Part shown: one piece after another, positions 53,151 through 60,651 of the stretch
Position numbering within the stretch: position 1 is the first letter of the stretch
How the letters are laid out: each line of letters begins with the position of its first letter
Assembly (NCBI RefSeq): GCF_000712295.1
Contig: NZ_JMKI01000002.1
Span: forward strand, 62,015 to 126,014
Direction: 5' to 3'
Length of the DNA: 64,000 nt
Source: Synergistes jonesii
GTDB taxonomy: Bacteria > Synergistota > Synergistia > Synergistales > Synergistaceae
Made by a program: the position numbers and the translations under genes
The notes under the pieces: model-generated
The model's input: only the letters and a program-made list of their open reading frames with translations
What the model was told of the DNA's origin: nothing
Databases searched by the model: none

Positions 53151-54263
53151 ATGAAGCTCGATTTTCTCGGCGCATACGACTTCTTCGCGGGCGTGCCCGA
53201 TTCGCAGCTGAAACAGCTCTGCGGTCTGTTGATGGACAGATACGGCATCTCTCCGCGCCACATCGTCGCCGCCAACGAGGGCAACGCGGTCGCGCTCGCC
53301 GCCGGACATTACCTGGCTACCGGCAGAGTGCCGGTCGTCTACCTGCAAAACAGCGGCGTCGGCAACATAGTCAATCCGGTCCTCTCGCTGCTCAGCGACA
53401 GAGTATACGGCATCCCCTGCATCTTCTTCATCGGATGGCGCGGCGAACCCGGTGTTCGCGACGAGCCGCAGCACATGTTCCAGGGCGAAGTGACGCTGAA
53501 TTTGCTCGCAGATATAGGCATCGAAGCCTTCGTGGTCGGCAGAGAAACGACGAAAGAAGAGATCGAAGGTCAGATGCGCCGTTTTGCGCCGCTGCTCGCT
53601 GATGGCAGGAGCGTAGCTTTCGTCGTCAGGAAGGACGCACTCGACTACGAAGCGCGCTGGAGCTGCGGCAACGCTTTCACGATGAAGCGCGAAGAGATCG
53701 TCCGCGCCGTCGTCGAGGCGGCCGAAGAGGGCGTCATCGTATCGACGACGGGCAAAACCTCGCGCGAACTCTTCGAGATAAGAGAGAAGCGCGGCGAGGG
53801 ACACGGGCGCGACTTCCTCACGGTCGGCTCGATGGGACACAGTTCATCGATCGCGCTCGGCATCGCGCTGGCGAAGCCGCGAATGCGGGTCTGGTGCCTC
53901 GACGGCGACGGCGCCGCCCTCATGCATATGGGCGCGATGGCCGTCATCGGCGCGAATAGCCCGGCCAATCTCGTACACGTCGTTATAAACAACGCTTCGC
54001 ACGAAAGCGTCGGCGGCATTCCTACCGTGGCGGGAAAAATCAATCTTCTTAAAGTGGCTGACGGCTGCGGCTACCCGTCGCGCTTTTCAGCAAGCAGCCG
54101 CGAAGAACTCGACGATGCTTTGAGCGAGGCACGCAATGCGCGCGAGCTTTGCTTCATCGAAGCCCGCGCAGCGATAGGAGCCAGGCCCGACCTCGGCCGC
54201 CCGACAACGACGCCGCAGGAGAACAGAAAAAAATTCATGGAGTACCTCTCAGGAAAAGACTGA
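53151..54263 (+). CDS. aepY: Phosphonopyruvate decarboxylase
   Basis: 370 residues, a TPP enzyme with both domains in one chain. FLGAYDFFAGVPDSQLKQL opens the pyrimidine domain, with the catalytic-type glutamate in VAANEGNAVALAAGHYLATG. WCLDGDGAALMHMGAMAVIG through VVINNASHESVGG forms the pyrophosphate and Mg2+ site (GDG...NN). The length and GVPDS motif are those of phosphonopyruvate decarboxylases rather than general sulfopyruvate enzymes, although these are close relatives. Decarboxylation drives the unfavourable PEP mutase equilibrium forward. It is the last gene of the surface-glycan locus. Confidence 0.92.
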   Translation: MKLDFLGAYDFFAGVPDSQLKQLCGLLMDRYGISPRHIVAANEGNAVALAAGHYLATGRVPVVYLQNSGVGNIVNPVLSLLSDRVYGIPCIFFIGWRGEPGVRDEPQHMFQGEVTLNLLADIGIEAFVVGRETTKEEIEGQMRRFAPLLADGRSVAFVVRKDALDYEARWSCGNAFTMKREEIVRAVVEAAEEGVIVSTTGKTSRELFEIREKRGEGHGRDFLTVGSMGHSSSIALGIALAKPRMRVWCLDGDGAALMHMGAMAVIGANSPANLVHVVINNASHESVGGIPTVAGKINLLKVADGCGYPSRFSASSREELDDALSEARNARELCFIEARAAIGARPDLGRPTTTPQENRKKFMEYLSGKD

Positions 54264-54459
54264 CGGGGCGGCACAGCTTCATCAGACGCTTAATACTTAA
54301 TAATAGAATCCGGCGCCAAGCGCCTAACGGTTCGCGGAAAAATCGCGGAACTTTTTCTCCGGCTGAAATATTGATATGCGAATATGAGATAAACTTTCTA
54401 AAATTCGCTCCAATGACGAATTATCATGCTTTCTGCACGCTCAAATGTCGGCGCGCCAA

Positions 54460-54488
54460 TGGACTATTGTATTTAAATGAATTATAAT
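54460..54488 (+). promoter_or_regulatory. Candidate promoter of glgC
   Basis: TATAAT (54483-54488) is a perfect -10 box, and TGGACT (54460-54465) is a four-of-six match to the -35 consensus with 17-nt spacing. It lies in the 290-nt AT-rich gap between the phosphonate genes and glgC. Confidence 0.5.
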
Positions 54489-54553
54489 AATGATGGATAG
54501 AGGTAGAAAGTTAATCGTTAAAGCAGTCCCCTTTGTAAAGGAGGTTTTCGTAA

Positions 54554-55852
54554 ATGATACACGGAAAATACGGGCGTGTGCTCGGCATGGTTCTTGCCGG
54601 AGGAAAGGGCGAACGCCTGATGCCTTTGACAAGGTACCGTGCAAAGCCGGCGGTGCCCTTCGCCGCAAAATACCGCATAATCGACTTCGCCCTCTCAAAC
54701 ATGGTCAACAGCGGGCTCTTTTCCATATACTGCCTTATTCAGTTCAAAAGCCAGTCCCTCCACGAACATATCGGCAAGGGCTGGCAGTTCGGCAGCGCTC
54801 TGCGCGGCCGCGATTTCTTCGTCAACGTGGTCCCCGCGCAGATGTGGGACGGCGAGCGCTGGTACGAAGGAACGGCGGACGCGGTATTCCAGAACATGCA
54901 CCTGGTGACGCTCTTCAACGCGGATCGCGTCTGCGTCTTCGCGGCAGACCACGTATATAAGATGGACGTTGAACAGATGCTCGCCTATCACATGGACAAC
55001 AAGGCCGACGTCACGGTCGCCGCTTACGTCGTCCCCTCCTCCGAAGCGAGCCAGTTCGGCTGCATAGCGACGGACGAGAGCGGACGCATAACCGATTTCG
55101 TCGAGAAGCCGGCGATCCCGCCGGAAATTCCCGGCCGTCCAGGCTTCAGCTTCGTCTCGATGGGCAATTACATCTTCGAGCGTGAAATACTTGGAGAATC
55201 GGTCCTCTCCGACAACGAACGCAAGGAGAGCACGCACGACTTCGGGCGCGACATATTGCCCAAGCTCTTCAGCGACTACAAGCTGATGGCCTACGACTTC
55301 TCCACGAACGTCCTGCCCGGCGGCGACAAGCCTTACTGGAAGGACGTCGGCAGCATAAAGGCGTACTGGGAGGCGCACATGGATCTGTTACTCCATCCTT
55401 CGGCGCTCTCGCTCTACAATCAGATGTGGCCTATAAGGACGGTATCTTATTCGGATCCGCCCTGCTTCACCTATCCCGCGAACGACCATTCTTGCTCCGT
55501 TGACGCCTGCATGTGCGCGGAAGCGAGCCGCGTGCTCGGCGCTTACGTGAGAAAGAGCGTGCTTTCGCGCAACTGCGTGATCAACTCCGGCTCCGTCGTG
55601 GAAGAGTCGATAATCGGGCAGAACGTGACGATAGGCTCCAACTGCCGCCTGCATCGCGTGATAGTCGACTCGCACAATATAATCCCGGATGGCACGTCTA
55701 TCGGCTACGACCATGCGGCCGACGCCGAGCTCTATCACGTCGACCCGACGTCCGGTGTGGTAGTCGTCGGGATGCCGAGCATCGATCTGAGACAAAAGAT
55801 GCAGATCCCCGGCTCATACGAGATATTCTCGACAGACGGCTCAGGGTTCTGA
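54554..55852 (+). CDS. glgC: Glucose-1-phosphate adenylyltransferase
   Basis: 432 residues. VLAGGKGERLMPLTRYRAKPAVPFAAKYRIIDFALSN is the nucleotidyltransferase signature of GlgC, and the C-terminal part (about 300-400) is a left-handed beta helix (SGSVVEESIIGQNVTIGSNCRL). It forms ADP-glucose for glycogen synthesis. No glycogen synthase or branching enzyme is adjacent, so the rest of the pathway must be elsewhere. AAAGGAGG is an excellent ribosome site and a terminator follows. Confidence 0.95.
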   Translation: MIHGKYGRVLGMVLAGGKGERLMPLTRYRAKPAVPFAAKYRIIDFALSNMVNSGLFSIYCLIQFKSQSLHEHIGKGWQFGSALRGRDFFVNVVPAQMWDGERWYEGTADAVFQNMHLVTLFNADRVCVFAADHVYKMDVEQMLAYHMDNKADVTVAAYVVPSSEASQFGCIATDESGRITDFVEKPAIPPEIPGRPGFSFVSMGNYIFEREILGESVLSDNERKESTHDFGRDILPKLFSDYKLMAYDFSTNVLPGGDKPYWKDVGSIKAYWEAHMDLLLHPSALSLYNQMWPIRTVSYSDPPCFTYPANDHSCSVDACMCAEASRVLGAYVRKSVLSRNCVINSGSVVEESIIGQNVTIGSNCRLHRVIVDSHNIIPDGTSIGYDHAADAELYHVDPTSGVVVVGMPSIDLRQKMQIPGSYEIFSTDGSGF

Positions 55853-55882
55853 GAAAATTTTTTCAAAACGCTCCAAGCGCCA

Positions 55883-55914
55883 CAGGCCCAGCGTAAAACG
55901 CCGGGCCTGTTTTG
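55883..55914 (+). terminator. Terminator of glgC
   Basis: CAGGCCC and GGGCCTG arms, extended inside by GCG/CGC around a short A-rich loop, followed by TTTTGATT. Confidence 0.8.
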
Positions 55915-55931
55915 ATTCCGCCTAATGCAGA

Positions 55932-55955
55932 GAAGGCGCGGAAAACCGCGCCTTC
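55932..55955 (-). terminator. Hairpin after the glycyl-radical enzyme gene
   Basis: GAAGGCGCGG-AAAA-CCGCGCCTTC is a perfect 10-bp stem located 50 nt after the stop of the minus-strand gene. The U-tract is weak in both directions, so the termination function is only probable. Confidence 0.55.
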
Positions 55956-56005
55956 GTTGTGTTGCAATGATTATAACCGTATAGCCGAAAGCTGCGCCGT
56001 ATGCG

Positions 56006-58366
56006 TCAGAACGTTTCCTGCGCGTTCCTGGCTATTATTTCCTCCTGCTGGTAGTTGTCCAGGTCTACGAAGTAGTCGCTGTATCCGGCGACGCGGACGA
56101 GGAGACCGCGGTAATCCTCCGGATGCGCCTGCGCGTCGCGCAGTGTCGCTTCGTCTACTACGTTGAACTGAATATGGTGCCCGCCGAGCTTGAAGTAGGA
56201 GCGGATGAGGTTCTTGACCCCCTCGATGCCCTCTTCGCCGGCGAGGACGGAGGGCAGGAAGCGCTGGTTGAGAAGCGTTCCGCCCGTCTTGACCTGGTCG
56301 AGCTTCGCAAGCGACTTGACGACCGCCGTCGGGCCGTGGCGGTCCGCGCCGTGGCTCGGCGACGTGCCGTCGGATTCCGGCATTCCGCTGAAGCGTCCGT
56401 TCGGCGTCGCTCCGAGCTTCTGCCCGAAGTAGTTGTGGCAAGTCGTGCTGAGGCCGTTCAGATGGTATGTCGGGCCGAGTATGCTGTTCCTGCCGTCGAT
56501 GGTCTCAAAGAGGCTGTCGAACACCTTTCTCGTGATATTGTCGGCGTAATCGTCGTCGTTGCCGAAGAAGGGCGTCTTGTTCCACATCGTGAGGCGCATC
56601 TCCTCGTAGCCTTCCCAGTTGGCTTTCAGCGCGTCGACGACCTGCTGCAGCGTGTATCTGCATTCCTCGTAGACGTGCTTCTTGAGCGCGGAGAGGCTGT
56701 CGGTGACCGTGCCGAAGCCGCAGCACTGGATGTAGTCGCTGTTGTAGCGCGGCCCGCCGTTGTAGTAGTCTTTGCCCTTCTCGATGCAGTCACGTACGAC
56801 GCAGGAGAGGTACGGCGCCGCCATATGCTGCACGTACTGCGAGCGCAGGTAGTTGTCGACGCCGATCTTCGTGTCGACAGCGTGGCGGATCTGTTTCTCG
56901 AAAGCCGCGTAGAGGTCGTCGAAGGTCTTGAACTCCGAAAGTTCGCCGCTCTTGATGCTGACCTGTTCGCCGGTCAGCATGTCGACGCCGTTGGTCAGCG
57001 CGTATTCAAGGAGCTTCGGAACGTTGAGGTAGCCGTGCAGCAGGTAGGCCTCTTTGCCGGAGCATCCGGTCTCGACGCAGCCGCTGACGCCCCCTTCGCG
57101 CGCGTCTTCGAGCGCCTTGCCGACGCGCATCTGTTCCTGTATGACGAGGTCGCAGTTGAACATCGACGGGTAGCCCATGCCGTTGCGGAAGACGCGGGCC
57201 GCGGCGCGGATTACATTGTCGGGCGTGCGCTCGCTGACTTGGATGTTGCACTGCGGCTGAAGCAGGCGAAGCTCGTCGAGTATCTCAAGGATGATGTAGG
57301 TGATCTCGCTGGAGCCGTCGGAGCCGTCCCTCTTGAGGCCGCCGAGGTTGATGTTGGTGAAGTCGTTGTAGGTGCCGCTTTCCTTCGCCGTCACTCCGAC
57401 CTTCGGGGGCGCCGGCGTGTTATTCACCTTGATCCAGAAGCAGGAGAGAAGCTCCTTCGCCTTGTCGCGCGTAAGCGTTCCGTCGGCGAGCCCCTTCTCA
57501 TAGAAGGGGGCGAGATGCTGGTCGAGATGCCCCGGGCTCATGGCGTCCCAGCCGTTGAGCTCTGTGATGGTCCCGAGGTGTACGAACCAGTACATCTGTA
57601 TGGCTTCCCAGAAGCTGCGAGGAGCGTGCGCCGGAACGCGGCGGCAGACTTCGGCTATCTGCAGGAGCTCGGCCTTGCGCGTCTCGTCCCTCTCTTCGGC
57701 GGCCATCTTCTCTGCGAGGGCGGCGTGGCGCTCGGCGAAGATGATGACGGCGTCGCAGGAGATATCCATGCCCTGAAGCTCTTCGTCCTTCGACGTCGCT
57801 TCCGGGTCGTTGATGAAGTCGAGCTTCGCGCGGGCTTCCGCGATCTCTTTCTTCATATCGAGCGCGCCGTGCTGATAGATGTAGCCGTCCAGCGAGGTGT
57901 GGCCAAGAGCGCGCTGCTCGCCGAATTCCGTGAAGGTGCCGGCCTTGTAGAGCAGGTTCCACGCTTCGGGCATGCGCTCAAAGAGGCGGTCCCTCATGCA
58001 GCGGCCGCGCCAGTAGGGTTCGACGAATTTTTCATAGGCGTCCATATCCTTCGGGTCCACCGTGTAGTTCTGCTGCTCGCGCGTCGTGAGTATCTCAAAG
58101 TCCTGGCGCGTGTGGCAGGTGAGCTCGGGGAAAGTCGAAACGGCCTTCGGCTTCGGGCCGCGCTCTCCTACGATAAGTTCGTCGGGGCCGATGTAGATCT
58201 CTTTTTTCTCGCAGAGGTTCTTGAAGTTCGCAGCGCGAAGCACGGGCATAGGCATCTTGCCCTCGTGTTCACGGTAGAACTCCGTTTCGAGCAGACCTCT
58301 TTCGATGCTGATCGTCGCGTGTGTGTTGAAGCTTGCGTCGCGGAGCCGTTTGACTCTTTCGTTCAT
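56006..58366 (-). CDS. Glycyl-radical enzyme, HypD (4-hydroxyproline dehydratase)-like
   Basis: 786 residues, the full length of HypD. GVSGCVETGCSGKEAYLLHGY contains the active-site Cys430 and catalytic Glu432; VRVAGYSDYF carries the radical-bearing glycine (Gly761). The overall sequence, from ISIERGLLETEFY to the C-terminal EEIIARNAQETF, resembles trans-4-hydroxyproline dehydratase more than pyruvate formate-lyase or choline TMA-lyase. From memory the Clostridioides enzyme has Phe after GC and Thr at the HGY position, so Ser and His here may alter the substrate. The pyrroline-5-carboxylate reductase gene often linked to hypD is absent. The activase and a GntR regulator are upstream in the same operon. 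Confidence 0.82.
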   Translation of the reverse strand: MNERVKRLRDASFNTHATISIERGLLETEFYREHEGKMPMPVLRAANFKNLCEKKEIYIGPDELIVGERGPKPKAVSTFPELTCHTRQDFEILTTREQQNYTVDPKDMDAYEKFVEPYWRGRCMRDRLFERMPEAWNLLYKAGTFTEFGEQRALGHTSLDGYIYQHGALDMKKEIAEARAKLDFINDPEATSKDEELQGMDISCDAVIIFAERHAALAEKMAAEERDETRKAELLQIAEVCRRVPAHAPRSFWEAIQMYWFVHLGTITELNGWDAMSPGHLDQHLAPFYEKGLADGTLTRDKAKELLSCFWIKVNNTPAPPKVGVTAKESGTYNDFTNINLGGLKRDGSDGSSEITYIILEILDELRLLQPQCNIQVSERTPDNVIRAAARVFRNGMGYPSMFNCDLVIQEQMRVGKALEDAREGGVSGCVETGCSGKEAYLLHGYLNVPKLLEYALTNGVDMLTGEQVSIKSGELSEFKTFDDLYAAFEKQIRHAVDTKIGVDNYLRSQYVQHMAAPYLSCVVRDCIEKGKDYYNGGPRYNSDYIQCCGFGTVTDSLSALKKHVYEECRYTLQQVVDALKANWEGYEEMRLTMWNKTPFFGNDDDYADNITRKVFDSLFETIDGRNSILGPTYHLNGLSTTCHNYFGQKLGATPNGRFSGMPESDGTSPSHGADRHGPTAVVKSLAKLDQVKTGGTLLNQRFLPSVLAGEEGIEGVKNLIRSYFKLGGHHIQFNVVDEATLRDAQAHPEDYRGLLVRVAGYSDYFVDLDNYQQEEIIARNAQETF

Positions 58367-58449
58367 AAAAATTACCTCCCTTGTTTGACATCAATAAGAC
58401 CGATTGCCGACTGCCCTCTTTATCCTGCGGGCCGCGCCCGCCGCGGCGG

Positions 58450-59355
58450 TCAACCGCCGATGTGCACCTTTAGTCCGAAGCTTTCGAGTATCCCCGCCGC
58501 GTGATGGGTCTGGGCGTCCGTCGGCGGCAGCAGGTCGTTCAGCCTGTAATCCATGTGCCAACGGTCGTGCTTGCCCTTCGCCACCGTGTGGTAAGGCAGG
58601 ATGTTGACGCCGACCACTCCTTTCAGCCGCGAGACGAAGCTGCCCGTCGCCTTAATGTTTTCGTCGCCGCTGTTCAGCCCCGGCATGAAGGGGACGCGGA
58701 CGTTTATTTTCGCGCCGGCCTCGGATATCGCAACCAGATTTTCAAGTATCACCGCGTTGTCGACGCCGGTAAATTCTTTATGCCTGCCCGGATCCATATG
58801 TTTTATATCGTAGAGAAAGATATCCGCGCGCTTCGCCGTTTCGAGGATCACGCTCTTCCCCGCGAAGCCGCTCGTGTCTATCGCGCGATGATAGCCGACC
58901 CTGCCACACGCGTCAAGCGCTTCGATCAGAAATTCCGGCTGCATCAGCGGCTCGCCTCCGGAGAAGGTTACGCCGCCTCCTTCGCGGAAGAATATTTCGT
59001 CCTTTGCAAGCTGCGGCATCAGCTCGTCGACCGTACAGGGACGACCGCAGAGCTCACGGGCTTCCGCGGGGCACGCGTCGCAGCACGCACCGCAGCCGAC
59101 GCAGAGCCCCTCGTCGGTAACGAGGGCGCCGTTTCGAACGGAAACGGCGTGCCGGGGACAGGCCTTGACGCAGGAACCGCACGCGATACATTTTTCGTCG
59201 CGGAAGAGCAGAGCGGGGGCGGCAGACCGGCTCTCGGGATTATGGCACCACCAGCACGACAGCGGGCAGCCTTTGAAGTGCACCGTAGTGCGCGTCCCTG
59301 GGCCGTCGTGAATGGAATATCTCTTGATATCGAAGATAATCCCCGGTTTACTCAA
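58450..59355 (-). CDS. Glycyl-radical enzyme activating enzyme (radical SAM)
   Basis: 301 residues from a TTG start preceded by GGGGGAAAAAAAG, overlapping the regulator stop. GPGTRTTVHFKGCPLSCWWCHNPES has the CxxxCxxC radical-SAM cluster ligands. Residues 45-115 insert two ferredoxin-type 4Fe-4S motifs (CIACGSCVKACPRH and CVGCGACCDACPAE), as in HypE- and PflD-type activases. GVTFSGGEPLMQPEF is the SAM-binding GGE motif. It installs the glycyl radical in the enzyme encoded 83 nt downstream. Confidence 0.94.
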   Translation of the reverse strand: MSKPGIIFDIKRYSIHDGPGTRTTVHFKGCPLSCWWCHNPESRSAAPALLFRDEKCIACGSCVKACPRHAVSVRNGALVTDEGLCVGCGACCDACPAEARELCGRPCTVDELMPQLAKDEIFFREGGGVTFSGGEPLMQPEFLIEALDACGRVGYHRAIDTSGFAGKSVILETAKRADIFLYDIKHMDPGRHKEFTGVDNAVILENLVAISEAGAKINVRVPFMPGLNSGDENIKATGSFVSRLKGVVGVNILPYHTVAKGKHDRWHMDYRLNDLLPPTDAQTHHAAGILESFGLKVHIGG

Positions 59356-60064
59356 CTTTTTTTCCCCCTTCTTCGGATACGTCGAGGTCTATATGCTTTG
59401 CGAAATAATATTTGCGTATGAAGCGCTCCTGCACCGAGAACGACCAGTGGACGTCGCGGATGAAGTCCGCCGCACCGTTGAAGTCGTGCTCCTTGAGCAA
59501 ATCGACCATCGTCTGATGCTCTACGACGGAATGGAGCTCCCACTCCTTGACGAACGCTTTGCTTCTCGGGAAATCGTAAAGGCGTTCCTTGCGTATCTTT
59601 ATCGCATGCAGCATCTCCTGGTTGTCGGAAAGATCGAGATAGGTGTTGTGAAATTTCAGGTTGTCTTCGTAGAAGAGAGAAAAGTTGTTCTGTTCGAGAG
59701 CCTTCGCCATCTGCTGGTTCAGCTTCTCCATAGCTTCGGCGTCGCCGTCGTGGAAGCGCACCGCGACGAGCAGCAGCGTCGCCGATTCGAGCGCTCCGAG
59801 CATTTCGTATATATTGCGTATCTTTTCCAACGTCAGCGCGTTCACGACTACTCCGCGCCTCGGGAAGATCGTGATGAAGCCCTCCGCTTCGAGCTGGAAC
59901 AGGGCGTCGCGCAGCGGCGTCCGACTCATGCCGAGCTCCCTGCTTATATCGTTCAGGTTGAGGAAAGAGCCAGGACGTATCTTTCCCTCGTTCATCTGTA
60001 CGCGAAGGTAATCATAGACCTGCTCCCTCAGAGATTTCAGCGTGAACTGCGATTCGCACGGCAT
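59348..60064 (-). CDS. GntR-family regulator (FadR/FCD type)
   Basis: 238 residues. Residues 1-75 form the winged helix (SLREQVYDYLRVQMNEGKIRPGSFLNLNDISRELGMSRTPLRDALFQLEAEGFI), and the helical FCD ligand domain follows, with conserved histidines (for example near HNTYL and EHQTM) that would bind a metal and a small carboxylate. It heads the operon of the activase and glycyl-radical enzyme and overlaps the activase start by 8 bases. It probably senses the substrate of the pathway and autoregulates. Confidence 0.92.
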   Translation of the reverse strand: MPCESQFTLKSLREQVYDYLRVQMNEGKIRPGSFLNLNDISRELGMSRTPLRDALFQLEAEGFITIFPRRGVVVNALTLEKIRNIYEMLGALESATLLLVAVRFHDGDAEAMEKLNQQMAKALEQNNFSLFYEDNLKFHNTYLDLSDNQEMLHAIKIRKERLYDFPRSKAFVKEWELHSVVEHQTMVDLLKEHDFNGAADFIRDVHWSFSVQERFIRKYYFAKHIDLDVSEEGGKKVE

Positions 60065-60089
60065 ATCAATATTCCCCTCTCTCGTTAAA

Positions 60090-60117
60090 TTGTAGCACAG
60101 ATATATCAGATTGCAAT
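60090..60117 (-). promoter_or_regulatory. Candidate promoter of the gntR-activase-glycyl radical operon
   Basis: On the minus strand TTGCAA (60112-60117) and TACAAT (complement of 60090-60095) are spaced 16 nt. TTGCAATAT at the -35 box recurs at 60174-60182, so it may be a regulator site. Confidence 0.5.
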
Positions 60118-60348
60118 ATCCTTGAAAAGATAGTTTTTATCATTTTTTGTAAACAGCATAATTGTCTTGTGTTTGCAATATATTTCGTTAAAATCACCTT
60201 GACTTTTCGTGATATTTTTCTATGATTCCCTTTCAAATAATTCTGGGACATACTATCTTCTCTTTCTAATTATAATACGACTAAAGAGACGCGAAAAATA
60301 ATTTGGCAAATATCTGGGTCCAAGCCTGGCCAAGGCCGGGGCAAGTAT

Positions 60349-60376
60349 TTGACTTTTCACGAATGCCGAGTATAAT
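60349..60376 (+). promoter_or_regulatory. Promoter of the DEAD-box helicase gene
   Basis: TTGACT (60349-60354) and TATAAT (60371-60376) are spaced 16 nt. The transcript would start near 60383, leaving a leader of about 270 nt before the ATG. Confidence 0.65.
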
Positions 60377-60651
60377 GTAAAAGTTGCGCGGAAAATTTGC
60401 CGCGCGGCGCAATAATTCTTTTTGCCGCGCGCCGGTGTAACTTGGGAGTTTTTTCAGCTTGCAGCCTGCTTCGATCTGCGCGATGGAAGAATTCTTGCGC
60501 AGATTTCTACGGGGCGGGCGCGATATTTATCTCGTCCGATTTGTGAAAAAACATATTGTCTGCTTCGCGGCAGTCCACGTCTCCGCGCTTTTATCGGCGT
60601 GCGCCGTAAGGCCTGTAGTTTTTTACCCCCGGATTTTCAGGAGGTACTGTA

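Larger units (their letters stand above)
60065..60651. other. Divergent region between gntR and the DEAD-box helicase gene
   Basis: About 590 nt without a supported gene; the 66- and 76-codon frames at 60422-60659 lack ribosome sites and overlap the helicase start. It holds the gntR promoter with TTGCAATAT repeats on the left, and a helicase promoter followed by an unusually long untranslated leader of roughly 270 nt on the right. Confidence 0.5.

Noticed and set aside
56123-58504. A 793-codon open frame antisense to the glycyl-radical enzyme
   Set aside because: It is the mirror of a GC-rich real gene, has Val/Ala/Arg/Glu-biased composition, no ribosome site and no recognisable domain.
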